A stretch of DNA of 64,000 nt from Mesorhizobium sp. STM 4661 (GTDB lineage: Bacteria > Pseudomonadota > Alphaproteobacteria > Rhizobiales > Rhizobiaceae). Both the position numbers and the translations under genes were made by a program. This document shows, one piece after another, positions 37,216 through 45,622 of this stretch. Below the pieces are notes generated by a model. The model searched no databases. It had not been told where the DNA came from and was given only the letters and a program-made list of their open reading frames with translations. The stretch is from positions 78,820-142,819 of the forward strand of contig NZ_CAAF010000056.1 in assembly GCF_000359125.1 (NCBI RefSeq), in the 5' to 3' direction. How positions within the stretch are numbered: the first letter of the stretch is position 1; the number at the start of each line of letters is the position of its first letter.

Positions 37216-39990
37216 TTGAATGTGGCCTTGACCAAATTGCTATCTGGCCGCTCGCGGACCTATCGCCCAGGTTTCTTTGCGCGGATGTTTCCCGCGGGAA
37301 AATGGAAGCTGACCCTTGACCCGAAAATCTCAGGACATTTCCGGCTGGCTCAAGATGGCGAGGTGGAGCTTAGCTGCCTTGATATCGTGTCGATTTCGAC
37401 CAGCAAGGCGCTTCTGTGGCACACCGTCGAGATACGAGCTCGTGGCAGAACAGACACCCTTTCGGCATTGTCGGGTGACGCGGCCACACAACTGGCCGCA
37501 GACCTTCATGCCTTCATCAACACTCACCTGTTTGGGCTTATCGCCACCGAGAAGGATCGCCTGCTCGATGTCGACGAAAGGCTTCGCGAGCTTACCGAAG
37601 GCAACAGACAGTATCTTGCACAGGCCGATCTGGGCAGGGCTGTTGCCGGCGTCCCCGGCGCCGCAGCGGCCGCCCTCTCTCACCCGCTTCTAAACCCAGA
37701 CATGATGCCGGTAGGACTTAAGGCCTCCCTTCCGGCCTCGTTCGCTATGATAACGGACCCGGCCGTTCGCCATGCCTACAACGAGGCGTTCGTCAGCTCG
37801 GAACTGACGAGGTTCCAGCCGTTTTTCGAAGATCTCGACCGGCGATCGTTTTCCGATCAGCAGCGCGAGGCTTGTATCCGCCTTGAGGACAACAACCTCC
37901 TGGTGGCCTCGGCAGGATCCGGCAAATCCGCGACGATGGTCGGCAAGGTCGCCTACGTCCTGGAGAAACAACTCTATCGGCCCGACGAGATCCTGCTCCT
38001 GGCCTTCAACAGAAACGCAGCCGATGAACTCAGGACGAGGATCGCGGCTCAGTTGCAGGTCGCGGAGGACGCCTTGGAGTGTCGCGTCACGACATTTCAT
38101 GCGCTCGGGCGCGGAATCATTGAGGAGGTCGAGGGTCGGCCACCGCAGCTCGCCAACTGGGTGGATCATCCCGCTGGCGAAACCAGGGTCATCGAGGCGA
38201 TAATCCAGAACCTTGTCGAGAGCGATCCGGAATTTGCCCGGATGTGGGCCGAGCTTCTCGTCGTGCATCCCAAAGCCGACATCCCGATTGAGGTATTTGG
38301 CGGGGAGGCCGACTATCAGCGCTACGTATCGGACACCCTTAGAAAGGGTAGCGCCACGATCGGTTCCTTGTCCGCCGTGATCGTAAAGTCGTTGCAGGAG
38401 AAGAAGATCGCCAACTGGCTTTGGCTGCATTCAGTCGCCTTCGAATATGAACGGCAAATTGCGGTGGAGGAAGACGGTGGCAGCGTCCGCCATCTGCATC
38501 CGGATTTCTACTATCCGCAGACCGAAACTGTGCATGAGCATTTCGCGCTCGATGCGGACGGAAGCTCACCCTTTGCGGACTACGCCGAGCACGCCGAGAA
38601 CAAGCGGCAGGCATATCGCCGCAATGAGATCGATTTCTTCGAGACCACTTCCGCTCAAGCCAGCGACGAGACGCTGCTCAGCACGCTCGAGTCTGAACTG
38701 ACGCGTCGCTCAATACCTTTCGAGCGAAAGAGCTACGCCGAAATCACCAAGGCGCTCGATCCGGTCGTTATCAAGCACTATCACCAGCTGATATCCACCT
38801 GCTTGAAGCACATACGTGCCAGTCACCTCACGCTCGACATGCTGCTCGAACGTGCCAAAACCTTGCATGACAAGGAGCGTGGGAGGCTGTTCGCGCGCGC
38901 GGTCTGGCTGATCACTCAGGGGTACTCCCGAAAGATTGAGGAAACCGGGCGGATCGACTTCGATTCGATGATCGCGGATGCGGTGCGTCTGGTCGAGACT
39001 GGCCGATATCGAAGCCCCTATTCCCTCATTCTCGTGGACGAGTTTCAGGACATTTCCGAGCCGCGCGCTAACCTCATCAAGGCGCTCAAACAGCAGAAAG
39101 CGTTCAGCAAGGTGTTCGCGGTCGGAGACGACTGGCAGTCGATCTATCGCTTTGCCGGATCGGACATCACGATCTTTACGCGGTTCGAAGCGAACTTCGG
39201 GACCAGTTGGCAGGGGCGCCTGGAGCAGACATATCGCTGTAACCAGCTCATTGCCGAGACGGCCGCCAAGTTCGTCCAGCGCAATCCCGAACAGATCAAG
39301 AAGTCGGTCCGCTCGACGCGCCCGGCCGTCTCGCGATCAATCCGTGTCATTCCCATCGATGATCAACGCGACAAGCCGGACTTTGCGGTGGCATGTCAGC
39401 GCCTGCTCGAACGGCTTGATGCCGCTCTGGGTACCATCGCCGACCGGTGGCGCGGCGAAAAGCGCGGCAAGCTCAAGGTTCTGGTTTTGTGGCGCTACAA
39501 CGTCCTTGATCCATTCGAGGGGCGGCCGCCGTCCTTTGCCAACATCGAGGTGACCGGGCTGTCGTTTCACAGGGCCAAGGGCCTCGAGGCCGACTACACG
39601 GTGCTGCTCGATGTCAGCGAGGGCAACTACGGCGTACCAAGCCGCATCGAAGACGACGAGCTGTTGAACCTGGTGATTCCTCGCCCCGAGACCTTCGCTT
39701 ACGCGGAAGAACGGCGCCTGTTTTACGTGGCGCTGACGCGTGCCAGCCGAGGGGTCTATATGCTCACCAATCGCCGTCAGCCATCCCGCTATATCCACGA
39801 GCTTTGCGAGATCGCCGGCGATGAAGTCCGCTTCGAGACGATTGAGGGAGCCGAATTGAGCCAATGCCCGGCCTGCCTCGTCGGCCAATTGGTGGAGCGG
39901 CGCAACAAAGACGGATCGATGTTTCGTGGATGCAATCAGTTTCCGGACTGCAAACACACTGAACCGACGAGTGTAGTGCGAAGACGGTAA
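37216..39990 (+). CDS. UvrD/Rep-type helicase (helicase IV-like) with C-terminal zinc ribbon
   Basis: A 924-residue superfamily 1A helicase. The first 200 residues resemble the N-terminal region of helicase IV. Motif I ASAGSGKSATM carries Lys237; LLLAFNRNAADELR is motif Ia; LILVDEFQDISEPRA is motif II with Asp608-Glu609; VGDDWQSIYRFAGS is motif III; QTYRCNQLIAET is motif IV; TGLSFHRAKGLEAD and EERRLFYVALTRAS are motifs V and VI. The tail CPAC...GCNQFPDCKH is a topoisomerase-type zinc ribbon, unusual for helicase IV and suggesting a DNA-end or junction role. The start is TTG 37216 or GTG 37222. Every helicase motif is intact. Confidence 0.88.
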   Translation: MNVALTKLLSGRSRTYRPGFFARMFPAGKWKLTLDPKISGHFRLAQDGEVELSCLDIVSISTSKALLWHTVEIRARGRTDTLSALSGDAATQLAADLHAFINTHLFGLIATEKDRLLDVDERLRELTEGNRQYLAQADLGRAVAGVPGAAAAALSHPLLNPDMMPVGLKASLPASFAMITDPAVRHAYNEAFVSSELTRFQPFFEDLDRRSFSDQQREACIRLEDNNLLVASAGSGKSATMVGKVAYVLEKQLYRPDEILLLAFNRNAADELRTRIAAQLQVAEDALECRVTTFHALGRGIIEEVEGRPPQLANWVDHPAGETRVIEAIIQNLVESDPEFARMWAELLVVHPKADIPIEVFGGEADYQRYVSDTLRKGSATIGSLSAVIVKSLQEKKIANWLWLHSVAFEYERQIAVEEDGGSVRHLHPDFYYPQTETVHEHFALDADGSSPFADYAEHAENKRQAYRRNEIDFFETTSAQASDETLLSTLESELTRRSIPFERKSYAEITKALDPVVIKHYHQLISTCLKHIRASHLTLDMLLERAKTLHDKERGRLFARAVWLITQGYSRKIEETGRIDFDSMIADAVRLVETGRYRSPYSLILVDEFQDISEPRANLIKALKQQKAFSKVFAVGDDWQSIYRFAGSDITIFTRFEANFGTSWQGRLEQTYRCNQLIAETAAKFVQRNPEQIKKSVRSTRPAVSRSIRVIPIDDQRDKPDFAVACQRLLERLDAALGTIADRWRGEKRGKLKVLVLWRYNVLDPFEGRPPSFANIEVTGLSFHRAKGLEADYTVLLDVSEGNYGVPSRIEDDELLNLVIPRPETFAYAEERRLFYVALTRASRGVYMLTNRRQPSRYIHELCEIAGDEVRFETIEGAELSQCPACLVGQLVERRNKDGSMFRGCNQFPDCKHTEPTSVVRRR

Positions 39991-40154
39991 CCGTCTTCAC
40001 CCATTGTGACGGCGAACTTGGATCCTCTACGACTCACGCCAACGAGCATTGAGCCGAGCTTTGGCCTGACAGGTAGATTTATCTCGGCATCGCCCAAAAT
40101 TACGGTATACGAAAATGGGCGATGCGGATTTGACCCCATACCAGGAGCGAATAC

Positions 40155-40610
40155 TTGAGTGATCAAAACGAAGCCGTGACGGCTGATCTGGTCGGGCTGA
40201 CGGCAGACATTGTCTCTGCCTATGTCAGCCAAAACCCTCTGCCCGTCGCTGGGTTGCCAGACCTCATCGCGTCGATCCATTCGTCGCTTACAGGCCTTGG
40301 TCAGCCGAATGTGCCTGGGCCGTCTCAGCAGGAACCCGCCGTCAATCCAAAAAGGTCGGTAACACCGGATCACATCATCTGCCTGGAAGACGGGAAGAAA
40401 TTCAAATCGCTGAAACGTCATCTTGCGGTTCACTATGGGCTGGCTCCGAACGAATACCGCGAAAAGTGGGGATTGAAGCCAGACTACCCGATGGTAGCAC
40501 CGAACTACGCGGCCCAAAGATCTACGCTCGCGAAGGCTGCGGGGCTCGGACGCAAACCGCAACCAACGCCGGCCAAAAAGGCCCCTGCCAAACGCAAACC
40601 CAGGGCTTAG
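40155..40610 (+). CDS. MucR/Ros family zinc-finger transcriptional regulator
   Basis: A 151-residue regulator of the alphaproteobacterial MucR/Ros family, which represses exopolysaccharide, symbiotic and mobile-element genes. VGLTADIVSAYVSQNPLP is the typical N-terminus; the zinc finger CLEDGKKFKSLKRHLAVHYG then LAPNEYREKWGL keeps the Cys and His ligands. The C-terminus is a basic KKAPAKRKPRA tail. TTG 40155 is used, with AGGAG 7 nt upstream. It is the last clear gene before the att-like sequences and may silence the island or the accessory cluster (inference). Confidence 0.9.
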   Translation: MSDQNEAVTADLVGLTADIVSAYVSQNPLPVAGLPDLIASIHSSLTGLGQPNVPGPSQQEPAVNPKRSVTPDHIICLEDGKKFKSLKRHLAVHYGLAPNEYREKWGLKPDYPMVAPNYAAQRSTLAKAAGLGRKPQPTPAKKAPAKRKPRA

Positions 40611-41027
40611 TGAAGCCAAGCTGTCGGAACGTCCACTCGGGCGCTTCAACAGGTGCGGGTAGCCAATCGAGACCACCCGCGCGTCCACCATCATTCCGGG
40701 CGATCTTCGGCGACGTTTGCGCTTTAGACTGAGCGTCGCCGATAGCAGAAGAGTGCTTCCTCGATAGTGGGTCTCGCGATGTAGCGGTCTCCCGACTCGA
40801 CCCCCCGCATCATGGGATGTCATTGAGGGGGACGAACTGGGCCACCCCAAGTAGCAACCGCTATCGGCTTGTGAGATAAGGTGCAGGTATGCCGGCGTCG
40901 TAGCGTGCAGAGCGAGGTTTGGGAACCAAACTAATCCACAGAAATATTTTGTTGGTAGTCCTGTTGGTAGGTGCCGTGGCTATGCGAACCACAAACATTT
41001 GAAAGCAAAACCAGATTTCATTTACTT
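40611..41027. other. intergenic region without a recognised gene
   Basis: About 415 bp between the MucR gene and the first tRNA-Phe 3'-end copy. It becomes AT-rich from about 40920 (for example AAATATTTTGTTGG), unlike the GC-rich surroundings, which fits an island end. TTGGTAG occurs twice at 40948-40975 (GTTGGTAGTCCTGTTGGTAG), possibly a protein-binding direct repeat. Confidence 0.4.
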
Positions 41028-41048
41028 GGAATCCGCCTCTGGGCACCA
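41028..41048 (+). other. att-like copy of the tRNA-Phe 3' end
   Basis: AATCCGCCTCTGGGCACCA (41030-41048) is exactly what the 3' end of a rhizobial tRNA-Phe gene should be: T-stem CCGCC, acceptor strand TCTGGGC, discriminator A and CCA. Nothing tRNA-like precedes it. Integrative elements of the M. loti symbiosis-island type target tRNA-Phe and leave a short 3'-end copy (17 bp in strain R7A) at their far end, so this is a strong attR candidate. Confidence 0.7.
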
Positions 41049-41209
41049 GCACTTTCTCAAGCAAAATCAAGTGTTTACCGGGGCCGCACGGACGCTCTTA
41101 CCCGGCTCCATGTCGCATTCATGTTGCAATACACTTCCATTGATTTCCAAGGGTTTCCTGCGACTATCGGCAGGTCCGTGCGACATTGGACGCGGCATGG
41201 GGGGAGGTT

Positions 41210-41374
41210 ATGGGTCTCGTTTTTACTGGGGAACGGGTTAGTGGCGGAAGCATCTTGTTTGAAGCCACGGATCAGGACGGGAAACGAATTATAATCGCGG
41301 CGACCCTTGAAGACGTCCAGGAATTCGGCCGCGAAGCAATTCAGGCACCGGCTACAGGGGCCGAGAATGCTTGA
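41210..41374 (+). CDS. small hypothetical protein
   Basis: A 54-residue protein starting MGLVFTGERVSGGSILFEA, with GGGGAGG 3-9 nt before ATG 41210, then DQDGKRIIIAATLEDVQEFG. The pattern of a short beta-rich N-terminus followed by a helix is reminiscent of DUF1488-type proteins, but I cannot confirm it. It lies between the two tRNA-Phe-derived sequences. Confidence 0.5.
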   Translation: MGLVFTGERVSGGSILFEATDQDGKRIIIAATLEDVQEFGREAIQAPATGAENA

Positions 41375-41475
41375 GAGAAAACATGCTTGCACGGATGCTT
41401 CTTTGAGGCATGCCGCCAATGGTGGGTCTGGTGAGGCACGAGGGAACGATCCGGTCCGCCATGAGTTGGTAAATC

Positions 41476-41685
41476 ATGATGAACCCCATGGAACCCCACG
41501 GACGCGCGATGGCCGATGCCAGGGAGCGCATCAAACGGACCGAGCTCGCGCTTGAACGCACGGAAAAAATGCTGGCCGAGAATATCGCGCTGTGCAGCAG
41601 GATACGCGCGCAACGGTGTCTGGTCGAGGCCGCATACCGCCTGGTGGAGATAGGTCCGGCCATCGCCTCGCGCGCGCGGACTTAG
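41476..41685 (+). CDS. small helical hypothetical protein
   Basis: A 69-residue, probably entirely helical protein: ARERIKRTELALERTEKMLA has heptad-like spacing, followed by IALCSRIRAQRCLVEAAYR. The start is ATG 41476, or ATG 41509 which would give 58 residues; neither has a strong ribosome site. It lies between the two tRNA-Phe 3'-end sequences. Function unknown. Confidence 0.4.
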   Translation: MMNPMEPHGRAMADARERIKRTELALERTEKMLAENIALCSRIRAQRCLVEAAYRLVEIGPAIASRART

Positions 41686-41781
41686 CCCTGACAGAAGACG
41701 CGGGGCCTTGAGGCCCCTCACCCCCACTCTGATCCGCTACGCGGGCAGTGAGGCGTCAAGCTGCGGTATCGGGTCCGCCAC

Positions 41782-41820
41782 AAAATCCGCGTGTCAGTGG
41801 TTCGAATCCTCTGGGCACCA
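41782..41820 (+). pseudogene. tRNA-Phe 3' half remnant with a 3-nt deletion
   Basis: AAAATCCGCGTGTCAGTGG (41782-41800) followed by TTCGAATCC-TCTGGGCACCA matches a tRNA-Phe gene from the anticodon loop to CCA. Compared with the copy at 41030-41048, GCC of the T-stem is missing (AATCC-TCT instead of AATCCGCCTCT). No 5' half (expected GCCCAGA...) precedes it, so it is not a functional tRNA. It marks either the original chromosomal insertion point or an older integration event. Confidence 0.7.
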
Positions 41821-42011
41821 TTTCTTTACCCTGTAAAATCAATGGTTTATCATATAAGCTTGGGTTCCCGGCTTATCAGCGCAGCAATCGGTGCGTTCGT
41901 CGCACCATTCCTTTGGATCTTGCCAAGTCCGGCCGGCCAGTCCTTCTCAGGCTCGTGCGGCGCTGTCTTCTGCAAGAGCAGCGCCACATGCGTTGCCAAG
42001 GATGCGATCCG

Positions 42012-42146
42012 TCAAGGGGCCTTGTCGGATGCCCCTTGCTCGGATTGATCAACAATCGCGCCCTCCTCTTCCACAGGCCAGAGCGAATAGGCGGCAACGG
42101 CCGCTACACACAAGACAACTCCGAGGATCACAGCAATCCGGTGCAT
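42012..42146 (-). CDS. very small single-pass membrane protein
   Basis: A 44-residue frame begins MHRIAVILGVVLCVAAVAAY, a signal-anchor-type hydrophobic helix, and continues SLWPVEEEGAIVDQSEQGAS to TGA at 42014-42012. ATG 42146 follows AAAGGA at 7 nt. Composition (one helix plus acidic tail) and ribosome site support a real small protein, although no family is known to me. Confidence 0.5.
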   Translation of the reverse strand: MHRIAVILGVVLCVAAVAAYSLWPVEEEGAIVDQSEQGASDKAP

Positions 42147-42353
42147 GATGGTTTCCTTTGGTTGAACTCTAGCGCTACCTCAACTCGCCTGGATCGTCGA
42201 GCGCGAAGCTGCGCGGCGCTAAGCTTGCGCGCGCAGAGGTTGCGGCACGCTCGCCAAGCCGCGTTCACCTACCAGCGACTCAATGAAGGAAGAATTTTTT
42301 CCTGCGCGAAACGTTTGGCTCAGTTGCCTCGTATTTATCTGGAGGGAGTCCAG

Positions 42354-42551
42354 ATGATTATTCTAAGCTGGCTTGGCGTACTGACAATTTTGTATGCCGT
42401 GATTATCGTCCCGCTGCCGTCGACGAACCGATGCCAAGCGGTTACGAGCGCGCCTGAACCAAAGGACAGACATCTCCAGCGATTTGGAATTCTCCTCGCG
42501 CTGGGTAACGGGATTTTGCTTTTCGGACTTTTTGGCACGGAAGGATTGTAG
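42354..42551 (+). CDS. small membrane protein
   Basis: A 65-residue protein with an N-terminal helix MIILSWLGVLTILYAVIIVP and a second hydrophobic stretch RFGILLALGNGILLFGLFG near the C-terminus. GGAGGGAG lies 6 nt before ATG 42354. No family recognised; it stands alone between the att region and the siderophore locus. Confidence 0.5.
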   Translation: MIILSWLGVLTILYAVIIVPLPSTNRCQAVTSAPEPKDRHLQRFGILLALGNGILLFGLFGTEGL

Positions 42552-42673
42552 GCCGGCCGACCAGCAAGCGCAGGCTGTCGGGCAGCTTTGCGCGAGGCGA
42601 AGAACGGCTTGCAGGCCTTGGCAGGAGCTTGTCACCATAAGCCCACTCCAAATCGAGCAGCGTCAGTGGCTGG

Positions 42674-43552
42674 TCAGGTCGAGACGCGCGCCGCAAACGC
42701 CGCCTGCACCGCGCGGTTGACCGTGACCGGCAGGATCGACATGTGGTTTTCGCTGGCGTGGAGTTCGAAGCTGGCGCTCAGGCCGGGGATGGCGTCGAGG
42801 CGCTCGGCCATTTGGCGCGCGAATTCATCGGTACGCGTCACCTTTTTCTGCTCAAGGCGCTTTGCCTCGTCCACAGCACCTATCTGGAAGGGCGCCAGCT
42901 TTTCCGTCTCGTATTCGCCGGCCGACAGCGTCACCTGCGCTTTCAGCCCCTCCGGCGTGGCGGCTTCGAAACTCTGGAGAAAGCGGTCGATGGCGCGAGC
43001 CTCCCAGTAGATGGCCGGGCTCGCCGCAACCCAGGTCTGGAAGGCGAACGGGCGCGTGAACAGGGCATAGAGCGCGAACAGACCGCCGAAGGAGTGGCCG
43101 TACAGCGATTGCCGGCCGATGTCGATCCTGGCGTGGCCCGCCACAAACGGCTTCAGCTCGTCCTCGATGAAGGCGAGGAATTTTTCCGCCCCGCCGGTCC
43201 TGACCTCGGGGCCGTCATCATGGAAGGGCGGGTAGATCTTTCCCGGCGGCGGGCCGAGATCCCATGAGCGCCTGAGCGGATCGTAGGCGCCTGCCACGGG
43301 ATAGCCGATGGCGACGATGACGCCGTCCTCGACATTGGTGCCCAGCGGATAGCCCGCTTGCGCGCGCATGGCATCGACGGCGGTGCCGATCACCGCGTTG
43401 CCGTCGGTCATGTAGAGAACCGGCCAGCCGGCCTCCGGCGCCGGTTTTGCCGGCACGTGGAGGAAAATCCGCCAGGGGTCGCCGCCATGCGTCGGGACGA
43501 GATCGTGGACCGTGGTGTCGGCGATCAGAGCGGGCGTCGAGGGTTTGGACAT
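42674..43552 (-). CDS. alpha/beta-hydrolase esterase of the IroE/enterochelin-esterase type
   Basis: A 292-residue COG2819-type esterase, probably hydrolysing a ferri-siderophore to release iron. WPVLYMTDGNAVIG (oxyanion region), the nucleophile elbow YGHSFGGLFALYAL, and a C-terminal ENHMSILP histidine form the triad. No signal peptide is visible, so it would act in the cytoplasm. ATG 43552 is preferred among three closely spaced starts (GGA at 7 nt). It is the third gene of the fhuD-fhuB operon, 24 bp after fhuB. Confidence 0.8.
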   Translation of the reverse strand: MSKPSTPALIADTTVHDLVPTHGGDPWRIFLHVPAKPAPEAGWPVLYMTDGNAVIGTAVDAMRAQAGYPLGTNVEDGVIVAIGYPVAGAYDPLRRSWDLGPPPGKIYPPFHDDGPEVRTGGAEKFLAFIEDELKPFVAGHARIDIGRQSLYGHSFGGLFALYALFTRPFAFQTWVAASPAIYWEARAIDRFLQSFEAATPEGLKAQVTLSAGEYETEKLAPFQIGAVDEAKRLEQKKVTRTDEFARQMAERLDAIPGLSASFELHASENHMSILPVTVNRAVQAAFAARVST

Positions 43553-43576
43553 GAGCATTTCCGGCAAAACGAGGGG

Positions 43577-45622
43577 TCAGCGGCGGCGCAGCAGCCACAT
43601 CAGCACCGGGCCGCCGATCAGCGTGGCGACGAGCCCGGCGGGGATCTGGCGCGGGAAGATGGCGGTACGGCCGATCCAGTCGGCGGCGACCATGATCAGC
43701 GCTCCGGCCAGCACGGCGCCGGCCGCCTGCGGCCACGCACGGGCGAGGCCGAGGCGCCGGGCGAGATGCGGCGCCATCAGGCCGATGAAAGTCAGCGGCC
43801 CGACGATCAAGGTCGATGCGGCCGTGAGCGCAGCGACCATCAGCAGCAGAAGCAGCCGGGTTTTGGCCACATCCATACCAAGCGCCTGTACCGCCGACGG
43901 GCCAAGCGGCAGCACATCCAGCCAGCGCATGAAGAGTGGGGCGAGGATGAGCAGGACAATGGCGATGGCGCCAGTCAGAAGCGCAGCGTTCGCATCGACG
44001 CCATAGGTCGAGCCGGTGAGCCAGTTGAGGAGCAGCATGGCGCGCGGGTCGCCGGTGGCGGTCAACACCAGGATCAGCGCGTCGAACAGCGCCGTCAGAG
44101 CCACGCCGGCCAGCAGCAGGCGCTCCGGTGCATAGGCGGCGCGGTGCCCGATGGCCAGCGTCACCAGCAGCGCGGCGAAAGCACCGATGGTTGCCGCCGC
44201 AGTCTGGACCGGACGGCCGGCGTCGGAAAGGGAAAACAGCGCCACCATCATGCCGAGCGCCGCTCCGGCGCTGATGCCCATCACTTCGGGACTCGCCATC
44301 GGATTGCCGGTCAGCCGCTGCATCATCAGCCCGGCAAGCGCCAGCATGGCGCCGGCGGCGAACGCGGCCGACACACGGGGCCAGCGCCATGACAGCAAGG
44401 GCTGCAGCTGATCGCCGAAGGCGACCGCCCAGCCATGCGGCCCCGGCCCGCAAAGCAAGGCAAGCCCGAGCAGCAGAAGCAGGGACAAGCCGATTGCCGC
44501 CAGCACGAGGCCGGGCTGGCCTGTTCTGAGCAGGCGCTCGGCGGTGAGCGCCGGGACCTCCCAGCCCAGGGCAAGGCGCGGCAGCAGCCAGAGCAGCAGC
44601 GGGGCGCCCAAGAGGGCGGTAATCGCGCCGGTCGGCAGCAGATCGCCCTGCGGCCCGGTCGCCACTTGCACCGCCTGGTCGGCGGCCCACAGCAGGGCCG
44701 CGCCGATCAGCGGCGCCATGATCAGCCTCTGGCTCAGCCGGCGCGCACCGCCGATGCGGGCAAGAGTAGCGGCGGCCAGGCCAACGAAACCGATCACGCC
44801 AACGGCGGCGACGACGAAGGCGGTGAGCGCGACGGCCGCGCCAAGCCCGGCAAAACGGTAGACACCAAGCGGCACGCCAAGGCTGCGCGCGCCTTCGTCG
44901 TCAAGGCCAAGCAAGGTCAGTGGCCGCACCATCAGGCCGATCGCCAGCGCTGCGGCGCCGATGCGCGGCAACAGCCAAAGCGTCGTCGTCCAATCCTGCT
45001 GGCCGAGCGAACCGGCGCCCCAGATGAACAGGCTGGCCAGCCATTCGTGCCGCAGCACGACCAGAGCCGCGCCGATGGCGCCGGCATAGAGGCTGACGAC
45101 CAGGCCCGCCAGCACGACGGAAAGCGGCGACAGGCCCTTGTGCCAGGAGAGCGCGAAGACAGCGGCAAGGGCGATGAAGGCGCCGGCCAGCGCCACCCAT
45201 TCGCGGCCGAAAGCGAGCAGCGAGGGCGCCAGAAGCGTGGCCAGCGCCAGCGCCAGATAGGCGCCGGCCGAAACGCCGATCGTTTCCGGCGAGGCGAGCG
45301 GGTTGCGCAAGACTTGCTGCAGAACGGTTCCGGCAAGTCCGAGCGCCGCGCCGCACAACAGGCTGACGGCAAGCCTGGGCAGGAAGGCATAGTGGACGAG
45401 CACCTGCCGCATGTCGTCGATGTCGGGGGCAACGAGCGATCGCAGCCAAAGTGCCGACGGCAGCTGTATAGTGAGATTGGACACGGTCGCCGCCACCGCA
45501 GCCGCCGACAGCACCACACAGAGCAGGACCGCGCCCACCGGCTGATTGCCGAACATGCCGCGCGGCCACGTCCGTCCGGCCGGCTTGCCGACCTGCACCA
45601 AGGTCGCGGCATCCTCAGCCAT
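43577..45622 (-). CDS. fhuB: iron-siderophore ABC transporter permease, FhuB-type fused dimer
   Basis: A 681-residue permease made of two BtuC/FecCD-like halves in one chain, as in FhuB. Each half contains an EAA-like coupling region (SPETIGVSAGAYLAL in the first, SPEVMGISAGAALGM in the second) and the closing GPLTFIGLMAPHLAR or GVIGFVGLAAATLAR motif. About 20 hydrophobic segments are visible. It overlaps the end of fhuD by 8 bp. No fhuC-type ATPase gene is in the window, so it must borrow one from elsewhere. Confidence 0.9.
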   Translation of the reverse strand: MAEDAATLVQVGKPAGRTWPRGMFGNQPVGAVLLCVVLSAAAVAATVSNLTIQLPSALWLRSLVAPDIDDMRQVLVHYAFLPRLAVSLLCGAALGLAGTVLQQVLRNPLASPETIGVSAGAYLALALATLLAPSLLAFGREWVALAGAFIALAAVFALSWHKGLSPLSVVLAGLVVSLYAGAIGAALVVLRHEWLASLFIWGAGSLGQQDWTTTLWLLPRIGAAALAIGLMVRPLTLLGLDDEGARSLGVPLGVYRFAGLGAAVALTAFVVAAVGVIGFVGLAAATLARIGGARRLSQRLIMAPLIGAALLWAADQAVQVATGPQGDLLPTGAITALLGAPLLLWLLPRLALGWEVPALTAERLLRTGQPGLVLAAIGLSLLLLLGLALLCGPGPHGWAVAFGDQLQPLLSWRWPRVSAAFAAGAMLALAGLMMQRLTGNPMASPEVMGISAGAALGMMVALFSLSDAGRPVQTAAATIGAFAALLVTLAIGHRAAYAPERLLLAGVALTALFDALILVLTATGDPRAMLLLNWLTGSTYGVDANAALLTGAIAIVLLILAPLFMRWLDVLPLGPSAVQALGMDVAKTRLLLLLMVAALTAASTLIVGPLTFIGLMAPHLARRLGLARAWPQAAGAVLAGALIMVAADWIGRTAIFPRQIPAGLVATLIGGPVLMWLLRRR

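Noticed and set aside
41702..41717. GGGGCC-TTGA-GGCCCC hairpin just before the tRNA-Phe remnant
   Set aside because: A strong 6-bp stem with tetraloop, but no T-run on either side and no gene that clearly ends there, so a terminator cannot be claimed.
41700..41820. A complete tRNA gene ending at 41820
   Set aside because: The expected 5' acceptor strand GCCCAGA, D-arm and anticodon arm are absent upstream, and the T-arm lacks 3 nt.
43218..44690. Open frame of about 490 codons overlapping fhuB and the esterase in another frame
   Set aside because: Arg/Ala/Gly-rich shadow of two well-supported genes on the same strand.
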